Assembly (NCBI GenBank): GCA_002395155.1
Contig: DGWD01000034.1
Span: 1-64,000 of the forward strand
Length of the DNA: 64,000 nt
DNA from: Treponema sp. UBA4267
GTDB lineage: Bacteria > Spirochaetota > Spirochaetia > Treponematales > Treponemataceae
Direction: 5' to 3'
Position numbers and translations under genes: made by a program
Part shown: piece by piece, positions 17,452-26,369 of the stretch
Position numbering within the stretch: the stretch's first letter is position 1
Layout: each line of letters starts with the position of its first letter
The notes under the pieces: generated by a model
Told to the model about the DNA's origin: nothing
What the model saw: the letters and a program-made list of their open reading frames with translations, nothing else
The model's database searches: none

Positions 17452-18360
17452 TTATGAACTTTTATTTTCATCATCATCAGCAGCATCAACTTCTTCAAGT
17501 TCTACAACTTCATCATTATTCTCCAATGCTTCTTCAGCCTTTTCAACCAATCTTGAATTATAATCTGTATAATCTGGAGGAAGGTTATCTATCAAATCTT
17601 TCATATTATTATCCAGACTGTTGAATACAAAATTGTGAATTTTTTTAATGATATCTCGGGATGTTCCATCTACAAAAAGTGCAATCAGAAGCAGGTTATC
17701 ATTATTTTCTTTTACAGCATAAACAGTAATAGAACACACAAATGAAAAACGTTCCATTGTAATAGAAACGTTATGCATAAATGTATCCTTTTTTATATAT
17801 TTGGAAAGTTTTAAAGGCAAAACTGCTGCAAAGCCCATAATACTCATATCAATAAGTCTTAAAGAAAAAAGCTGTTCTCCAATAGTCAGATATCCGTTTA
17901 CATCATTTCTCTCTTTCAAATCCAGACGAATACACTTACGAACACCCTTTGCCCCATTGATACGAAGGATTCCTTCCAACTGTTTTTTAGTTTCTTCAAT
18001 CTTTTTATCCAGCTTTACAAAACCGCCTGGAAGTTTAAGATTCATAAGAAATCTTTCCTGCTCCTTTGGTTTTGTTTTTACAGACAAAATACCAAGAAAA
18101 ATTGATTTTAAAGATTCATCCCTTTCAAAAGATTTTATGAAATTAAACCAGCCGTCAATGGTCAAAACATCATCAATAAAAATAAAACAGATGGCATTTT
18201 CAAAATGTCTTAAAAGAGGCTTTGCATATGTTAATTCAGTAATCTTATAAACCTCATACTCTTCATTTTTCAATGAATCTATTACATAGTTTTCAATAGA
18301 CAGAGGAGGATTTAAAAAGAATACTTTTCTTCCCAAAAGGGGATTTTCTCGATTTTCCAT
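17452..18360 (-). CDS. PilZ-domain protein, paralogue 1
   Basis: 302 residues. The N-terminal half (about 1-130) looks like a receiver-like alpha/beta domain, followed by a PilZ domain (about 135-240) with the RxxxR motif (RKCIR) and the D-x-S-x-x-G motif (DMSIMG), which together bind c-di-GMP. The tail is acidic. It is a close relative of the gene at 18478-19599, which lies directly upstream on the same strand 117 bp away. Role: likely a c-di-GMP effector, target unknown. No signal peptide or membrane helix. No strong ribosome-binding site; TAAAAT lies 13 nt before the ATG. Confidence 0.8.
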   Translation of the reverse strand: MENRENPLLGRKVFFLNPPLSIENYVIDSLKNEEYEVYKITELTYAKPLLRHFENAICFIFIDDVLTIDGWFNFIKSFERDESLKSIFLGILSVKTKPKEQERFLMNLKLPGGFVKLDKKIEETKKQLEGILRINGAKGVRKCIRLDLKERNDVNGYLTIGEQLFSLRLIDMSIMGFAAVLPLKLSKYIKKDTFMHNVSITMERFSFVCSITVYAVKENNDNLLLIALFVDGTSRDIIKKIHNFVFNSLDNNMKDLIDNLPPDYTDYNSRLVEKAEEALENNDEVVELEEVDAADDDENKSS

Positions 18361-18477
18361 AGTATAGACTTATATTTTACCATACCATACTAATTAGTAA
18401 ATGTTTTTGTATAAATATGAATTCAGACAGTCAGACTAAAAGCTGATAAAACGTTCAAAATTTTCGGAATAATATGA

Positions 18478-19599
18478 TTATTCAGTTTCAGGGTTTTTAC
18501 CTTCAGTTGCAGATTCTTTTTCATCAGTTTTTTCTTCCGAAGCTGCTTCAACTTTTTCATCTTTATTATCTTCTTTCTTTGCTTCGTTGCTCTCTGCACC
18601 ATCAGATTTCTCTGACTTTTGTTCACTTTCTTCTTTTTGTTCTGAATTACTTTCAGCAGGAGCATCTGATTCAGCTTTATCGCCAGCAGATTTTTCCTGT
18701 TTACCTTTTTCAGAATCTGATGATGAAGAATCGTCCAGTTCTTCTACATCTTCAACAACTTCTTCCTCACTTGCAGAATCATCTTTGAAGCGAACATTGT
18801 AATCTGTAAAATCCAGATTAACTGAAGCAATTAAATCCTTCATCCTCTTTTCAAGATTTTCAAAAACAAAATTGTGGATTTTTTGCAAAACTTCTTTAGA
18901 TGTACCGTCAACTAAAAGAGCAACAAGAATACACTGATCTCCAGCAAGAGTTACACCATATACATTGATTGAGCAGACAAAGGAATAACGCCCCATTGTA
19001 ATAGAAACATTATTCAAAAAACTTCCTTTCTTAAAATATTTAGAAATGCGGGCCGGCATAACAGCTGCAAAACCCATTTGACTTATATCAATCAATCTAA
19101 ATGAAAAAAGCTGAGTTCCAAGAGAAAAATATCCGTTTACTTCTTTACTATCTTTAAGTTCTAGTCGAACACACTGGCGAATACCTTTTGCACCATTGAT
19201 TTTGAGAATACCTTCCAACTGGTTTTTAGTTTCCTCAATTTTTTTATCCATCATTACAAAACCACCAGGTAGTTTAAGGCTCATCAAAAAGCGTTCCTGA
19301 TCTTTAGGCTTTGTTTTTACAGATAAAACTCCAAGAAAAACTGATTTTAAAGAAGGATCATCCTGGAAAGAGGCAATAAAATTATACCAGGCATCAAGGC
19401 TTAAAACATCATCTACAAATATAAAACAAATTGCATTTTCAAAAAGACTAAGAATTGGTTTTGCAGCAGTTACATCTGTAAGTTTGTAAACCTCATACTC
19501 CTCATTTTTTAACGCTTCAATTACATAATTTTCAACGGAAAGCGGAGGATTAAGAAAAAATACTTTGCGACCTAGTAAGGGGTTTTCACGATATTCCAT
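18478..19599 (-). CDS. PilZ-domain protein, paralogue 2, with long acidic tail
   Basis: 373 residues. The first ~270 residues align along their whole length with the neighbouring paralogue (shared start MxxRENPLLGRKVFFLNPPL) and keep the PilZ motifs RQCVR and DISQMG. The last ~100 residues are a low-complexity Glu/Ser/Lys/Ala tail that the other copy has only in a short form. A TTGATA-16-TAAAAT promoter-like pair lies just upstream, inside the end of the dus gene. A tandem duplication followed by divergence of the tails is the simplest history. Confidence 0.8.
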   Translation of the reverse strand: MEYRENPLLGRKVFFLNPPLSVENYVIEALKNEEYEVYKLTDVTAAKPILSLFENAICFIFVDDVLSLDAWYNFIASFQDDPSLKSVFLGVLSVKTKPKDQERFLMSLKLPGGFVMMDKKIEETKNQLEGILKINGAKGIRQCVRLELKDSKEVNGYFSLGTQLFSFRLIDISQMGFAAVMPARISKYFKKGSFLNNVSITMGRYSFVCSINVYGVTLAGDQCILVALLVDGTSKEVLQKIHNFVFENLEKRMKDLIASVNLDFTDYNVRFKDDSASEEEVVEDVEELDDSSSSDSEKGKQEKSAGDKAESDAPAESNSEQKEESEQKSEKSDGAESNEAKKEDNKDEKVEAASEEKTDEKESATEGKNPETE

Positions 19600-19629
19600 A
19601 ATAGCAATGCATATTTTATCACATCAAAA

Positions 19630-20622
19630 TTAATTATCAATAACCCTTCTAAATTGCTCTTGTGGACATTTTTGAAAAAAATCTTCTATTTTGTTTTTCA
19701 AATCATCAATATCTTTTGCATTCAAAAACTGGGTTTGAGCATAATGAGAAAACTTAAAATTTTCCGAATAATAAGTAAAGAATCTTTGCAATCTGGTTTT
19801 CCAGAATTCCTTTGGCTGGTAAATTTGAATATCGGTGATGTAGTCAAAGGCCAGCTGCTTCATATCAATTTCTGGAATATCTAACCCCTTTAACTGGGCA
19901 AATATCCAGGGATTTTTTACCGCTGCTCGAGAAATCATTACTCCATCAACATCAGGGCAAACTTCCAAAGCATGATTGTATGAAGCTTTATCTTTTATAT
20001 TTCCATTTAAATAAACTGGAATGCCCTGATTTTTATAACGTTTTGAAAGTTCCTGGCAGTAAAAGTATCGGGCAGGTCTTATAAGTTTTTCTTTTTTTGT
20101 TCTAGGATGAAGGGTCAAAAGCTGAACCTTATTTTCTATCAACATATCGCAAAAATTATAAAAACTCTGATCCGTAAAATTGTCATCGCCAAGACGGAGT
20201 TTTACACTAAATCTCTTATTATCTCCATTTTCTATATTGTGATTATGGATAACCTGCCCAATAGCCTGAACCATTTCTCTTGTTTCTTCGATTGGTTTAA
20301 GCATCCAGCCAATTCCTGCACCAAAACGGTATATATCTGGAGCTGAACACCCCATATTTATATCAAGACCTATACCAGGCAATTTTATAAGAACTTTCGA
20401 TGCTTCAACCATATTTTTAGTGTCGTGTCCGGTAAGCTGCCAGACAATTTTTTGAGGCTGAGGAGAAGGATTTATATAAAATTTTTCAAAGGGACCTCCG
20501 GTAAGAAGTGTTCCTGCATTTATCATCTCTGTATAGTATTCATCACATCCGCCAAATTTTTCTATTAAAATTCTAAAAGCGGGATGTGAAATAGTCGCCA
20601 TTGGACCACAAATTAATTTCAT
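19630..20622 (-). CDS. dus: tRNA-dihydrouridine synthase family protein
   Basis: 330 residues. An FMN-dependent enzyme that reduces uridines in tRNA. The catalytic-cysteine motif is DINMGCSAP (Cys at about residue 91), followed by a conserved SVKLRLG lysine, TLHPRTK histidine and the glycine-rich YLNGNIKD and GVMISRAA phosphate-binding segments. The C-terminal helical domain is present. The subtype (DusA/B/C-like) cannot be assigned. The start codon lies 6 nt from a TATATT -10 box; AGGA is only two bases from the ATG, so leaderless initiation is likely. Confidence 0.88.
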   Translation of the reverse strand: MKLICGPMATISHPAFRILIEKFGGCDEYYTEMINAGTLLTGGPFEKFYINPSPQPQKIVWQLTGHDTKNMVEASKVLIKLPGIGLDINMGCSAPDIYRFGAGIGWMLKPIEETREMVQAIGQVIHNHNIENGDNKRFSVKLRLGDDNFTDQSFYNFCDMLIENKVQLLTLHPRTKKEKLIRPARYFYCQELSKRYKNQGIPVYLNGNIKDKASYNHALEVCPDVDGVMISRAAVKNPWIFAQLKGLDIPEIDMKQLAFDYITDIQIYQPKEFWKTRLQRFFTYYSENFKFSHYAQTQFLNAKDIDDLKNKIEDFFQKCPQEQFRRVIDN

Positions 20623-20628
20623 AATCCT

Positions 20629-20657
20629 AATATAACAAATAATCGTTGAAATATCAG
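20629..20657 (-). promoter_or_regulatory. dus promoter abutting the start codon
   Basis: Minus-strand -35 CTGATA (20652-20657) and -10 TATATT (20629-20634) with 17 bp between them. Six bases separate the -10 box from the ATG, so transcription would begin at or next to the start codon. Confidence 0.45.
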
Positions 20658-20711
20658 TGTTTTGGTATTAATTTATAATATAGAATAAAACTATTTTTAG
20701 GGGATGTTTTT

Positions 20712-21449
20712 ATGTTTGAAAGAAAAAAGTACAAGGATTTTGCCAAAAAACAGCTAAAAGGACGCTGGACAGTTCCTGTATTAATGACATTGTGTATTTT
20801 TGTAATTATGGAACTTTTTTCATTTCCAAATTACATAAGATTTTTTAATTCTGATTTTGTAGATTATATAAATAGTCTTAACTCAGGAAATTTTGATTAT
20901 CAAACTTATTTCAATTTTATAAATGATATTTCATACAATTCAACATCATTTATTACAAGCCTTATTCAATCCCTTGTTGAAGGAATCCTAACAATGGCTG
21001 CTATTGGCCTCTATCTAAAAATGTCACGTTCTCCAGAAGGTGTTTCATTTAAGGTATTTATTGAAGGTCTAAATAACTGGGCAAGAGCAATTCTTGCTAC
21101 CTTGTGGCAATTTATCTGGGTTTTTCTTTGGTCTTTACTCTTCATTATTCCTGGAATTGTAAAATCTTTTGCTTATTCTCAAATGTTCTATATTTTAAGC
21201 GAATACAAAAATGTTTCTGTAACTAAGGCAATGAAAATAAGTATGATTATTACAAAGGGACATAAAGGAGAATTATTTGTAATGGGATTAAGTTTCCTTG
21301 GCTGGATGATTCTTTGTGCATTTACCCTTTGTATTGGTTATCTTTGGCTTGTTCCATACATGGAAATGTCTTATGTTAATGCTTATCATGCAATGTTAAA
21401 AGAAGCTCTAGAAACTGGAAGAATTAAACCGGAGGATCTAACCGAATAA
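20712..21449 (+). CDS. DUF975 family membrane protein
   Basis: 245 residues with the DUF975 opening (MFERKKYKDFAKKQLKGRW) and four to five membrane helices (about 20-40, 78-100, 125-155, 190-220). Function of the family is unknown. Its stop codon overlaps the start of sppA by one base, so the two are made together, and a role in envelope maintenance is a fair inference. AGGGG nine bases upstream supports the start. A TATAAT box lies at 20674-20679. Confidence 0.8.
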   Translation: MFERKKYKDFAKKQLKGRWTVPVLMTLCIFVIMELFSFPNYIRFFNSDFVDYINSLNSGNFDYQTYFNFINDISYNSTSFITSLIQSLVEGILTMAAIGLYLKMSRSPEGVSFKVFIEGLNNWARAILATLWQFIWVFLWSLLFIIPGIVKSFAYSQMFYILSEYKNVSVTKAMKISMIITKGHKGELFVMGLSFLGWMILCAFTLCIGYLWLVPYMEMSYVNAYHAMLKEALETGRIKPEDLTE

Positions 21450-22474
21450 TGAAAAAAGGGTTTAAATCAGGATTAATTGTCCTTATTGTAATTATTTTAA
21501 TTATTATTGGATTATCAGTTTTTTCTGTAATCCATCCTGTTTCGTATTTTAATTTTTCTGTTTTTGGTGATAGTGAAAACTCAAGTCCTTCTACCATTCA
21601 AATAGTTGCAAACGACAACAAAGACAGTAAAAAAACATACGGAAAAAAGTTTATTGCCGCTTTAAAAATAAAAGGAACAATTCAAGAAGCAAATTCTTCT
21701 TACAATCAGGCATGGCTTATTTCTACAATAAAGTCTCTTAAAGACAACAAAAACAATGTTGCCCTTGCAGTTTTTATAGACTCACCAGGAGGAGCTGTTT
21801 ACCAGGCTGATGAAGCATATCTTGCTCTCGAAGACTATAAGACAAGCGGAAAGCCTGTTTATGTGTATCAGGGTTCTATGGCAGCTTCTGGAGGCTACTA
21901 CATTTCTTGTGCCGCAAACCAGATTTACGCAAACCGCAACACTTTAACTGGTTGTATTGGTGTATTGATGGGAACTTCATTTGATTTAACAGGCCTTTTT
22001 GACAAAGTTGGCATTAAATCAGAAACAATACATTCTGGTAAAAACAAAAATATGCTCAACTACAATGAACCTATAACAGATGAACAAAGAGCTATCATGC
22101 AGTCTCTTTGCGATGACTGTTACAAGCAGTTTGTAAACATTGTTGCAAAAAGTCGTCATATGCCTACACCAAAGGCTATAGCTTTATCTGATGGTCGACT
22201 TTACACTGCAAACCAGGCATTAGAAAATGGTTTAGTTGACCATATTGATTCCTGGGAAAACATGATAAAAGATCTTTCAGAAAAAGAATTAAATATGCCA
22301 GGAATTAAGGTTAATACCTATCAGTATTATAAAAAACAAACTTTTGTAGATATGATGATGGGGAAAGCCCATGCAATTTCCAACGCAAATGCAGCTGCAA
22401 GTCTAGGCTTACCAGAAGCAGTCATTGAAGATATGAATAATTTTTCTATGACTCCAATGTATTTGTACAAATAA
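21449..22474 (+). CDS. sppA: Signal peptide peptidase SppA (S49 family)
   Basis: 341 residues. One N-terminal membrane anchor (about 6-26), then the S49 protease domain. The nucleophile is Ser147 in GSMAASGGYY and the general base is likely Lys198 in HSGKNKN, the same spacing as in Bacillus-type SppA. It cleaves leftover signal peptides in the membrane. GGAGG at 21431-21435 lies in the end of the preceding gene. The last 29 bp overlap, in the opposite direction, with the end of the methyltransferase gene. Confidence 0.92.
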   Translation: MKKGFKSGLIVLIVIILIIIGLSVFSVIHPVSYFNFSVFGDSENSSPSTIQIVANDNKDSKKTYGKKFIAALKIKGTIQEANSSYNQAWLISTIKSLKDNKNNVALAVFIDSPGGAVYQADEAYLALEDYKTSGKPVYVYQGSMAASGGYYISCAANQIYANRNTLTGCIGVLMGTSFDLTGLFDKVGIKSETIHSGKNKNMLNYNEPITDEQRAIMQSLCDDCYKQFVNIVAKSRHMPTPKAIALSDGRLYTANQALENGLVDHIDSWENMIKDLSEKELNMPGIKVNTYQYYKKQTFVDMMMGKAHAISNANAAASLGLPEAVIEDMNNFSMTPMYLYK

Positions 22475-23459
22475 TTTTATAAAGGCCTGCTTTTTTACCG
22501 TTTACCAGAGTATGAAGGCAGGCTTCTATTTTATATCCCAATTCAGAAACAACTTCATCCAGTTCTTCCTTTCTTGCAGATAAAATAACCATTCTTCCTT
22601 CATCCTTTAAAATCCTTTCAAAAGAAGCAAACATTTTTTTGTAAAAAGTTTTTACATCGCCAATATCTTCATAAAAACCCCATGGCGGATCTGTAATTAC
22701 AAGATTTATAGATTTATCTTCAATATGAGAAAGATTAAAGGCATCTGCCTGGCGTAAATCTAAACATGGATTATCTTTGAGTTGTTTTTTCTGACTGTTC
22801 ATAGATATTTTTTCGTTATCAATATCTGAGGCATAAAGTTTGGAAAAATGAAACTTTTTTACCAATTGAACAGGAATTGAACCATAACCGCAAAAAGGTT
22901 CAAGAATTACATCATCTTTTTGAATATCTGCAAAAGATGAAATTAAATATGCGATTTCTGGTCTGAGTTCTCCTTTATTAAGATTTTTTTCTGTAAATTC
23001 ACGTTTTGTAATCAACTGTCCACAAAATGCAAAACCTTCCCGTCTTATTGAATACCAGATTTCTGTTGTTGGAGAAAGCCTGTCCAAAGTTAAACGACTA
23101 TTTTGTAAAACAATTTCCTCTGCCCTTCTGGCAATATTCTTATCAACCTTGGCAAATTGATTTTCTTGACTGAACCTAACTCTGAAAGTACCTTTATTAA
23201 TAAGGTAATATTTTTTTTCCGATGAAACTGCCCCAACCATAGAAGGAAAATTCAAGCCCTTACCTTTCCAGGTTTTTAAAACAAAAAAAGTATTATTAAA
23301 ATAAATGATTTTTTCCAGATCCCTGGAATTTCCAGCATATTGATAATGAACAAGTCCATCATAAATAGAAATTATTTTACAAGAAGGAAGCCTTTGTACT
23401 AAATCCTTTTTAACAACATCCTGAAATCCTGTAATAAAAGAAGAAACGTATTCAGCCAT
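22446..23459 (-). CDS. THUMP-domain RNA methyltransferase (Trm14/RlmL-like)
   Basis: 337 residues. An N-terminal THUMP-type region (about 1-150) is followed by a Rossmann methyltransferase domain with the SAM motif LEPFCGYGSIPV (about 195-206) and the catalytic motif TDPPWGFYEDI, typical of base N-methyltransferases acting on guanine N2 in tRNA or rRNA (UPF0020/PF01170 family). Target position is unknown. There is no Shine-Dalgarno site; a TATACT box ends 7 nt before the ATG. Its 3' end overlaps sppA by 29 bp. Confidence 0.82.
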   Translation of the reverse strand: MAEYVSSFITGFQDVVKKDLVQRLPSCKIISIYDGLVHYQYAGNSRDLEKIIYFNNTFFVLKTWKGKGLNFPSMVGAVSSEKKYYLINKGTFRVRFSQENQFAKVDKNIARRAEEIVLQNSRLTLDRLSPTTEIWYSIRREGFAFCGQLITKREFTEKNLNKGELRPEIAYLISSFADIQKDDVILEPFCGYGSIPVQLVKKFHFSKLYASDIDNEKISMNSQKKQLKDNPCLDLRQADAFNLSHIEDKSINLVITDPPWGFYEDIGDVKTFYKKMFASFERILKDEGRMVILSARKEELDEVVSELGYKIEACLHTLVNGKKAGLYKIICTNTLES

Positions 23460-23556
23460 ACCCGAAAGTATATAAATTTCCCAAACTTAAATCCACCATC
23501 ATAATTCAACCTCCAACAATCCATCCTTTCCCACAACACACATCAACCTCCAACAC

Positions 23557-23683
23557 CCTATCACCTAGCCCCTAGAACCTAGCACCCTACCACCTACCAC
23601 CTACCACCTAAAACCTAAAACCTAAAACCTAACCCCTATCACCTAAAACCTAGAACCTACAACCTAGCACCTAAAACCTAAAA
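23557..23683. repeat. Tandem 7-bp repeat array, about 18 units (CCTAAAA type)
   Basis: About 18 units of pattern CCTANNN, with CCTAAAA, CCTAGAA, CCTAGCA, CCTACCA and CCTATCA variants and one 8-base unit. It occupies the gap between the methyltransferase start and the infC leader. Same unit as 15760-15808 in reverse complement. The 23460-23556 stretch before it is C/A-rich on this strand and seems to be a decayed extension of the array. The infC leader (23684-23792) follows; it contains a small GTTGTT/AACAAC hairpin just before the ribosome-binding site. Confidence 0.9.
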
Positions 23684-23792
23684 CTAAGACTAGACACTCA
23701 CAATAAAATCAATTATAGTATGAAGATACACGCTATATGTTAGAAATGTGTTCTGTAAACAAAGTTGTTTAACAACAACACTAGGAGGATAA

Positions 23793-24333
23793 TTGGCATA
23801 CGTGAATAATAACAATAACAATAAGGGGCAGCGAATTAATGAAATGATTCGTGTGCGTGAGGTACGTCTTATCGATGATGAGGGCAATCAGCTAGGAATT
23901 GTAGCAACACCAGAAGCACTCAGAATGGCACAAGATAAGGATCTTGACCTTGTTGAAGTTTCACCTAATGCAAATCCACCGGTTTGTAAAATACTTGATT
24001 ATGGCAAATACCGATTCGAACAGGAAAAAAAGCTCCGTGACGCCAAGAAGAATCAGAAGGTATTGAAGCTTGAAGGAAATCCGCATGCAGCCAAAAATAG
24101 GCTCCGGAGATCTGGATACTAAGGCCAAACATATACAGGAATTTCTGGACGAGGGTGACAAGGTTAAAGTCACAATCCGTTTCCGCGGACGTGAACTTGC
24201 TCACACAGAGCTCGGCTTTGAAGTTCTGAATGAGGTGTTAAAGCGACTTACCTCGGCGTACAACATTGACAAGCCAGCCGCTATGGATGGAAGAAATATG
24301 TCAATGACAATCTCAGCAAAAGCCGCAAAATAA
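23793..24333 (+). CDS. infC: Translation initiation factor IF-3, split by an apparent +1 frameshift
   Basis: The N-terminal domain and linker are read from a TTG at 23793 (AGGAGG at 23783-23788) and the C-terminal domain in the +1 frame to 24333. The first frame is IF-3-like through KKNQKVLKL (codon 93 at 24069-24071), then loses similarity and stops at 24122. The +1 frame resumes at AAG (24073) with KEIRMQPKIG, exactly where IF-3 should continue. Skipping one base within 24069-24072 gives a 179-residue IF-3 of normal length. A non-AUG start fits known infC autoregulation. The break may be a sequencing error, a true mutation, or translational frameshifting; AGAAGG (24055-24060) could also let ribosomes start afresh at TTG 24070. 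First gene of infC-rpmI-rplT. Confidence 0.85.
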
Positions 24334-24345
24334 GAGGTTTAGAAA

Positions 24346-24546
24346 ATGCCTAAGATGAAGACAAAGAAGTCAGCTGCTAAACGTTATTCTTTAACAGGCA
24401 CTGGCAAAGTAAAACACAAGAAGCAGAACCTTCGTCATATTTTGACAAAGCGTTCACCAAAAAGAAAGAGAAATCTTCGCGCAGCAGGTTATGTTGCTGA
24501 AGCAGATGCAAAGAAAATCAGAAAGCAGATGCTTCCATACGGTTAA
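24346..24546 (+). CDS. rpmI: 50S ribosomal protein L35
   Basis: 66 residues, the normal length, beginning MPKMKTKKSAAKRY and rich in Lys and Arg, as in all bacterial L35. It lies in the conserved infC-rpmI-rplT order, 12 bp after infC, with GAGG upstream of the ATG. Structural component of the large ribosomal subunit. Confidence 0.97.
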   Translation: MPKMKTKKSAAKRYSLTGTGKVKHKKQNLRHILTKRSPKRKRNLRAAGYVAEADAKKIRKQMLPYG

Positions 24547-24558
24547 TGAGGTGAATAA

Positions 24559-24918
24559 ATGTCAAGAGCAATAGACGGAACAAAAAGAAAGAATCGCCGC
24601 AATAAGATTTTGAAACTTGCTAAAGGTTTCCGTGGCGACAGAAAATCAAACTATAAACCAGCAAAAGATGCTGTAACAAAAGCACTTGATCACGCTTATG
24701 TTGATCGTCATGACAAGAAACATGAATTCCGCTCATTGTGGATTGCTCGTATTAACGCTGCAGTTCGCGAAGAAGGAATCACATATTCACAGTTCATTAA
24801 TGGAGTTAACAAAGCTGGTATTAAATTGAACCGCAAGGCTCTCTCTAATATGGCTATTGAAGACCCTACAGCATTTAAGGCAGTTGTTGAAGCTGCTAAA
24901 AAAGCTATTAAGGCTTAA
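24559..24918 (+). CDS. rplT: 50S ribosomal protein L20
   Basis: 119 residues, family-typical. The basic N-terminal extension that binds 23S rRNA (KRKNRRNKILKLAKGFRG) and the globular C-terminal domain (SLWIARINAAVR) are clear. L20 represses this operon in several bacteria; I did not find an obvious L20-binding fold before rpmI here. Twelve bp after rpmI, with a GAGGTG site. Confidence 0.97.
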   Translation: MSRAIDGTKRKNRRNKILKLAKGFRGDRKSNYKPAKDAVTKALDHAYVDRHDKKHEFRSLWIARINAAVREEGITYSQFINGVNKAGIKLNRKALSNMAIEDPTAFKAVVEAAKKAIKA

Positions 24919-24940
24919 CTTTTATAAAGGAAGTTAATCT

Positions 24941-25585
24941 ATGATTTCACTTGATCAGGTATATCTTCTGGAACAAAAGGTAGAAAGTGCTGTTGCAAAA
25001 ATACAACAGCTACAAGCTGAAAACGATGCTCTTCGCAACAAATGTGCAGAGCTCACAAATGCGCTTTCAGCAAAGTCGGAGCAACTAACTACCATTGAAA
25101 CAGATCAAGACCAGATTGAAAGTGGAATCAAAAAAGCACTTGACCGCTTAAGTTCAATTGAAAATTCAGTACTAAAAACTGTTTCTGCAATGGCAACAAG
25201 CGGTCAAGCTGCTCCTACCTCTAATCAAACTGTAAGACAAACAGTTATTCAAAAAGAAACTCCAAAACAGGAAATTAATTTAAATCAAAATCAAACAAGT
25301 TTTACAGCAAAAGAAGTTGCTCCAAAAGAAGAACTTTCTCCAAGCTTTGCAACAATGACTCAAATGTTTGATGACAAAAGTCCTGCACAAACGCCAAATC
25401 CTGAGGCTTCAATTCCTGAAACACAGTATACAGAAGCCGAAGATAATTCAAATACTAATCCCTTAATGAATCCTTTTATGCAGTATGATGATTCAAACGG
25501 GGCTTCTGATGAAATTTTTCAAGAAGATATTCCAGATGAGGAAGAAGACAACCAGGAAGATGACCTGGGCTTCGATATTTTCTAA
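24941..25585 (+). CDS. ZapB-like coiled-coil protein
   Basis: 214 residues. The first ~80 residues are one coiled coil (LLEQKVESAVAKIQQLQAEN) like those of ZapB-type division proteins; the rest is a disordered Gln/Pro/Asn-rich linker and a strongly acidic C-terminus. The next gene is zapA and overlaps it by one base, which supports a joint role at the FtsZ ring. ZapB in enterics is much shorter, so the name is by analogy. AAGGA lies upstream. Confidence 0.65.
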   Translation: MISLDQVYLLEQKVESAVAKIQQLQAENDALRNKCAELTNALSAKSEQLTTIETDQDQIESGIKKALDRLSSIENSVLKTVSAMATSGQAAPTSNQTVRQTVIQKETPKQEINLNQNQTSFTAKEVAPKEELSPSFATMTQMFDDKSPAQTPNPEASIPETQYTEAEDNSNTNPLMNPFMQYDDSNGASDEIFQEDIPDEEEDNQEDDLGFDIF

Positions 25586-25899
25586 TGGGCAAACTTCATA
25601 TTGAAATGCTTGGATCAAATTTTACAATCCAGGCAAATGGCGATGATCAATATTTAGAAAAACTCCTGGGATACTACAAAAGAATTACAGAAGATGTAAA
25701 AAAAATCGATTCTATTAAAAATCCTCTCCAGGTGGCAATTCTTTCTGGCATTATAATTTGCGATGAATTATACAAAGAAAAACAAAATAAAGTTGCTATG
25801 GAAAACGGGGACTACAAGGCTGTTGAAAACTCTATGGATACACAGGAAATAGAACGTAGAACTGCCGAAATGATCAGCAAAATCGATAAGGTATTATAA
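25585..25899 (+). CDS. zapA: Cell division protein ZapA
   Basis: 104 residues. The N-terminal ZapA globular domain (KLHIEMLGSNFTIQANGDD) is followed by a helix that forms the tetrameric coiled coil in this family. ZapA bundles FtsZ filaments at midcell. It overlaps the coiled-coil gene upstream and abuts the UPF0178 gene downstream. Confidence 0.8.
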   Translation: MGKLHIEMLGSNFTIQANGDDQYLEKLLGYYKRITEDVKKIDSIKNPLQVAILSGIIICDELYKEKQNKVAMENGDYKAVENSMDTQEIERRTAEMISKIDKVL

Positions 25900-26361
25900 T
25901 TGGCAAAAGAAATCAGTATTTGGATAGATGCCGACTCCTGCCCCACTCTTGTAAGAAATCATGTAGTAAAAATGGGTAATCGCTTAAACTGTAAGGTTTA
26001 TTTTGTTGCAAATAAATATATTCCTTGCAATCAAGATGGACAATTCCAAATGATTATCTGTAAAGAAGAAAAAGATTCTGCTGACAATTATATTTTTGAT
26101 CATGTTGCAGCAAGTGATTTAGTCATAACTCGAGATATTGTTTTTGCCAAAAGACTTATTGAAAAAAACATTTGTACTATAAATGACAGAGGACGAATTT
26201 TTGACAAAAATAATATAAAAGAACTACTTTCTACCCGTGATTTTGACTTACAATTGGCAAATATAGGACTTGTAAAACACTACAATGAAGGATATGACAA
26301 AAAAAAGTTCGCAGCTTTTGCGAACTCTTTTGACAAGGTAATCCATAATTTATTGAAATAA
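25900..26361 (+). CDS. UPF0178 (YaiI/YqxD) family protein
   Basis: 153 residues, normal for the family. The opening ISIWIDADSCP and the VITRDIVFAKRL and NDRGRIFDK segments are diagnostic. The fold is PIN-like with conserved aspartates, which suggests a nuclease, but activity is not established. The start is a TTG directly after the zapA stop codon, with AAGG eight bases before it. It ends 8 bp from the convergent GAF-HD-GYP gene. Confidence 0.85.
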   Translation: MAKEISIWIDADSCPTLVRNHVVKMGNRLNCKVYFVANKYIPCNQDGQFQMIICKEEKDSADNYIFDHVAASDLVITRDIVFAKRLIEKNICTINDRGRIFDKNNIKELLSTRDFDLQLANIGLVKHYNEGYDKKKFAAFANSFDKVIHNLLK

Positions 26362-26369
26362 GCTTTAAA

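Noticed and set aside
23557..23683. CRISPR array or telomere-like repeat
   Set aside because: Units are 7 bp with no spacers and no cas genes; likeness of TTTTAGG to eukaryotic telomere repeats is coincidence.
24070..24333. A separate gene for the IF-3 C-terminal part
   Set aside because: Continuity of the IF-3 sequence across the frame change makes one split gene the better reading; kept as an alternative in the findings.
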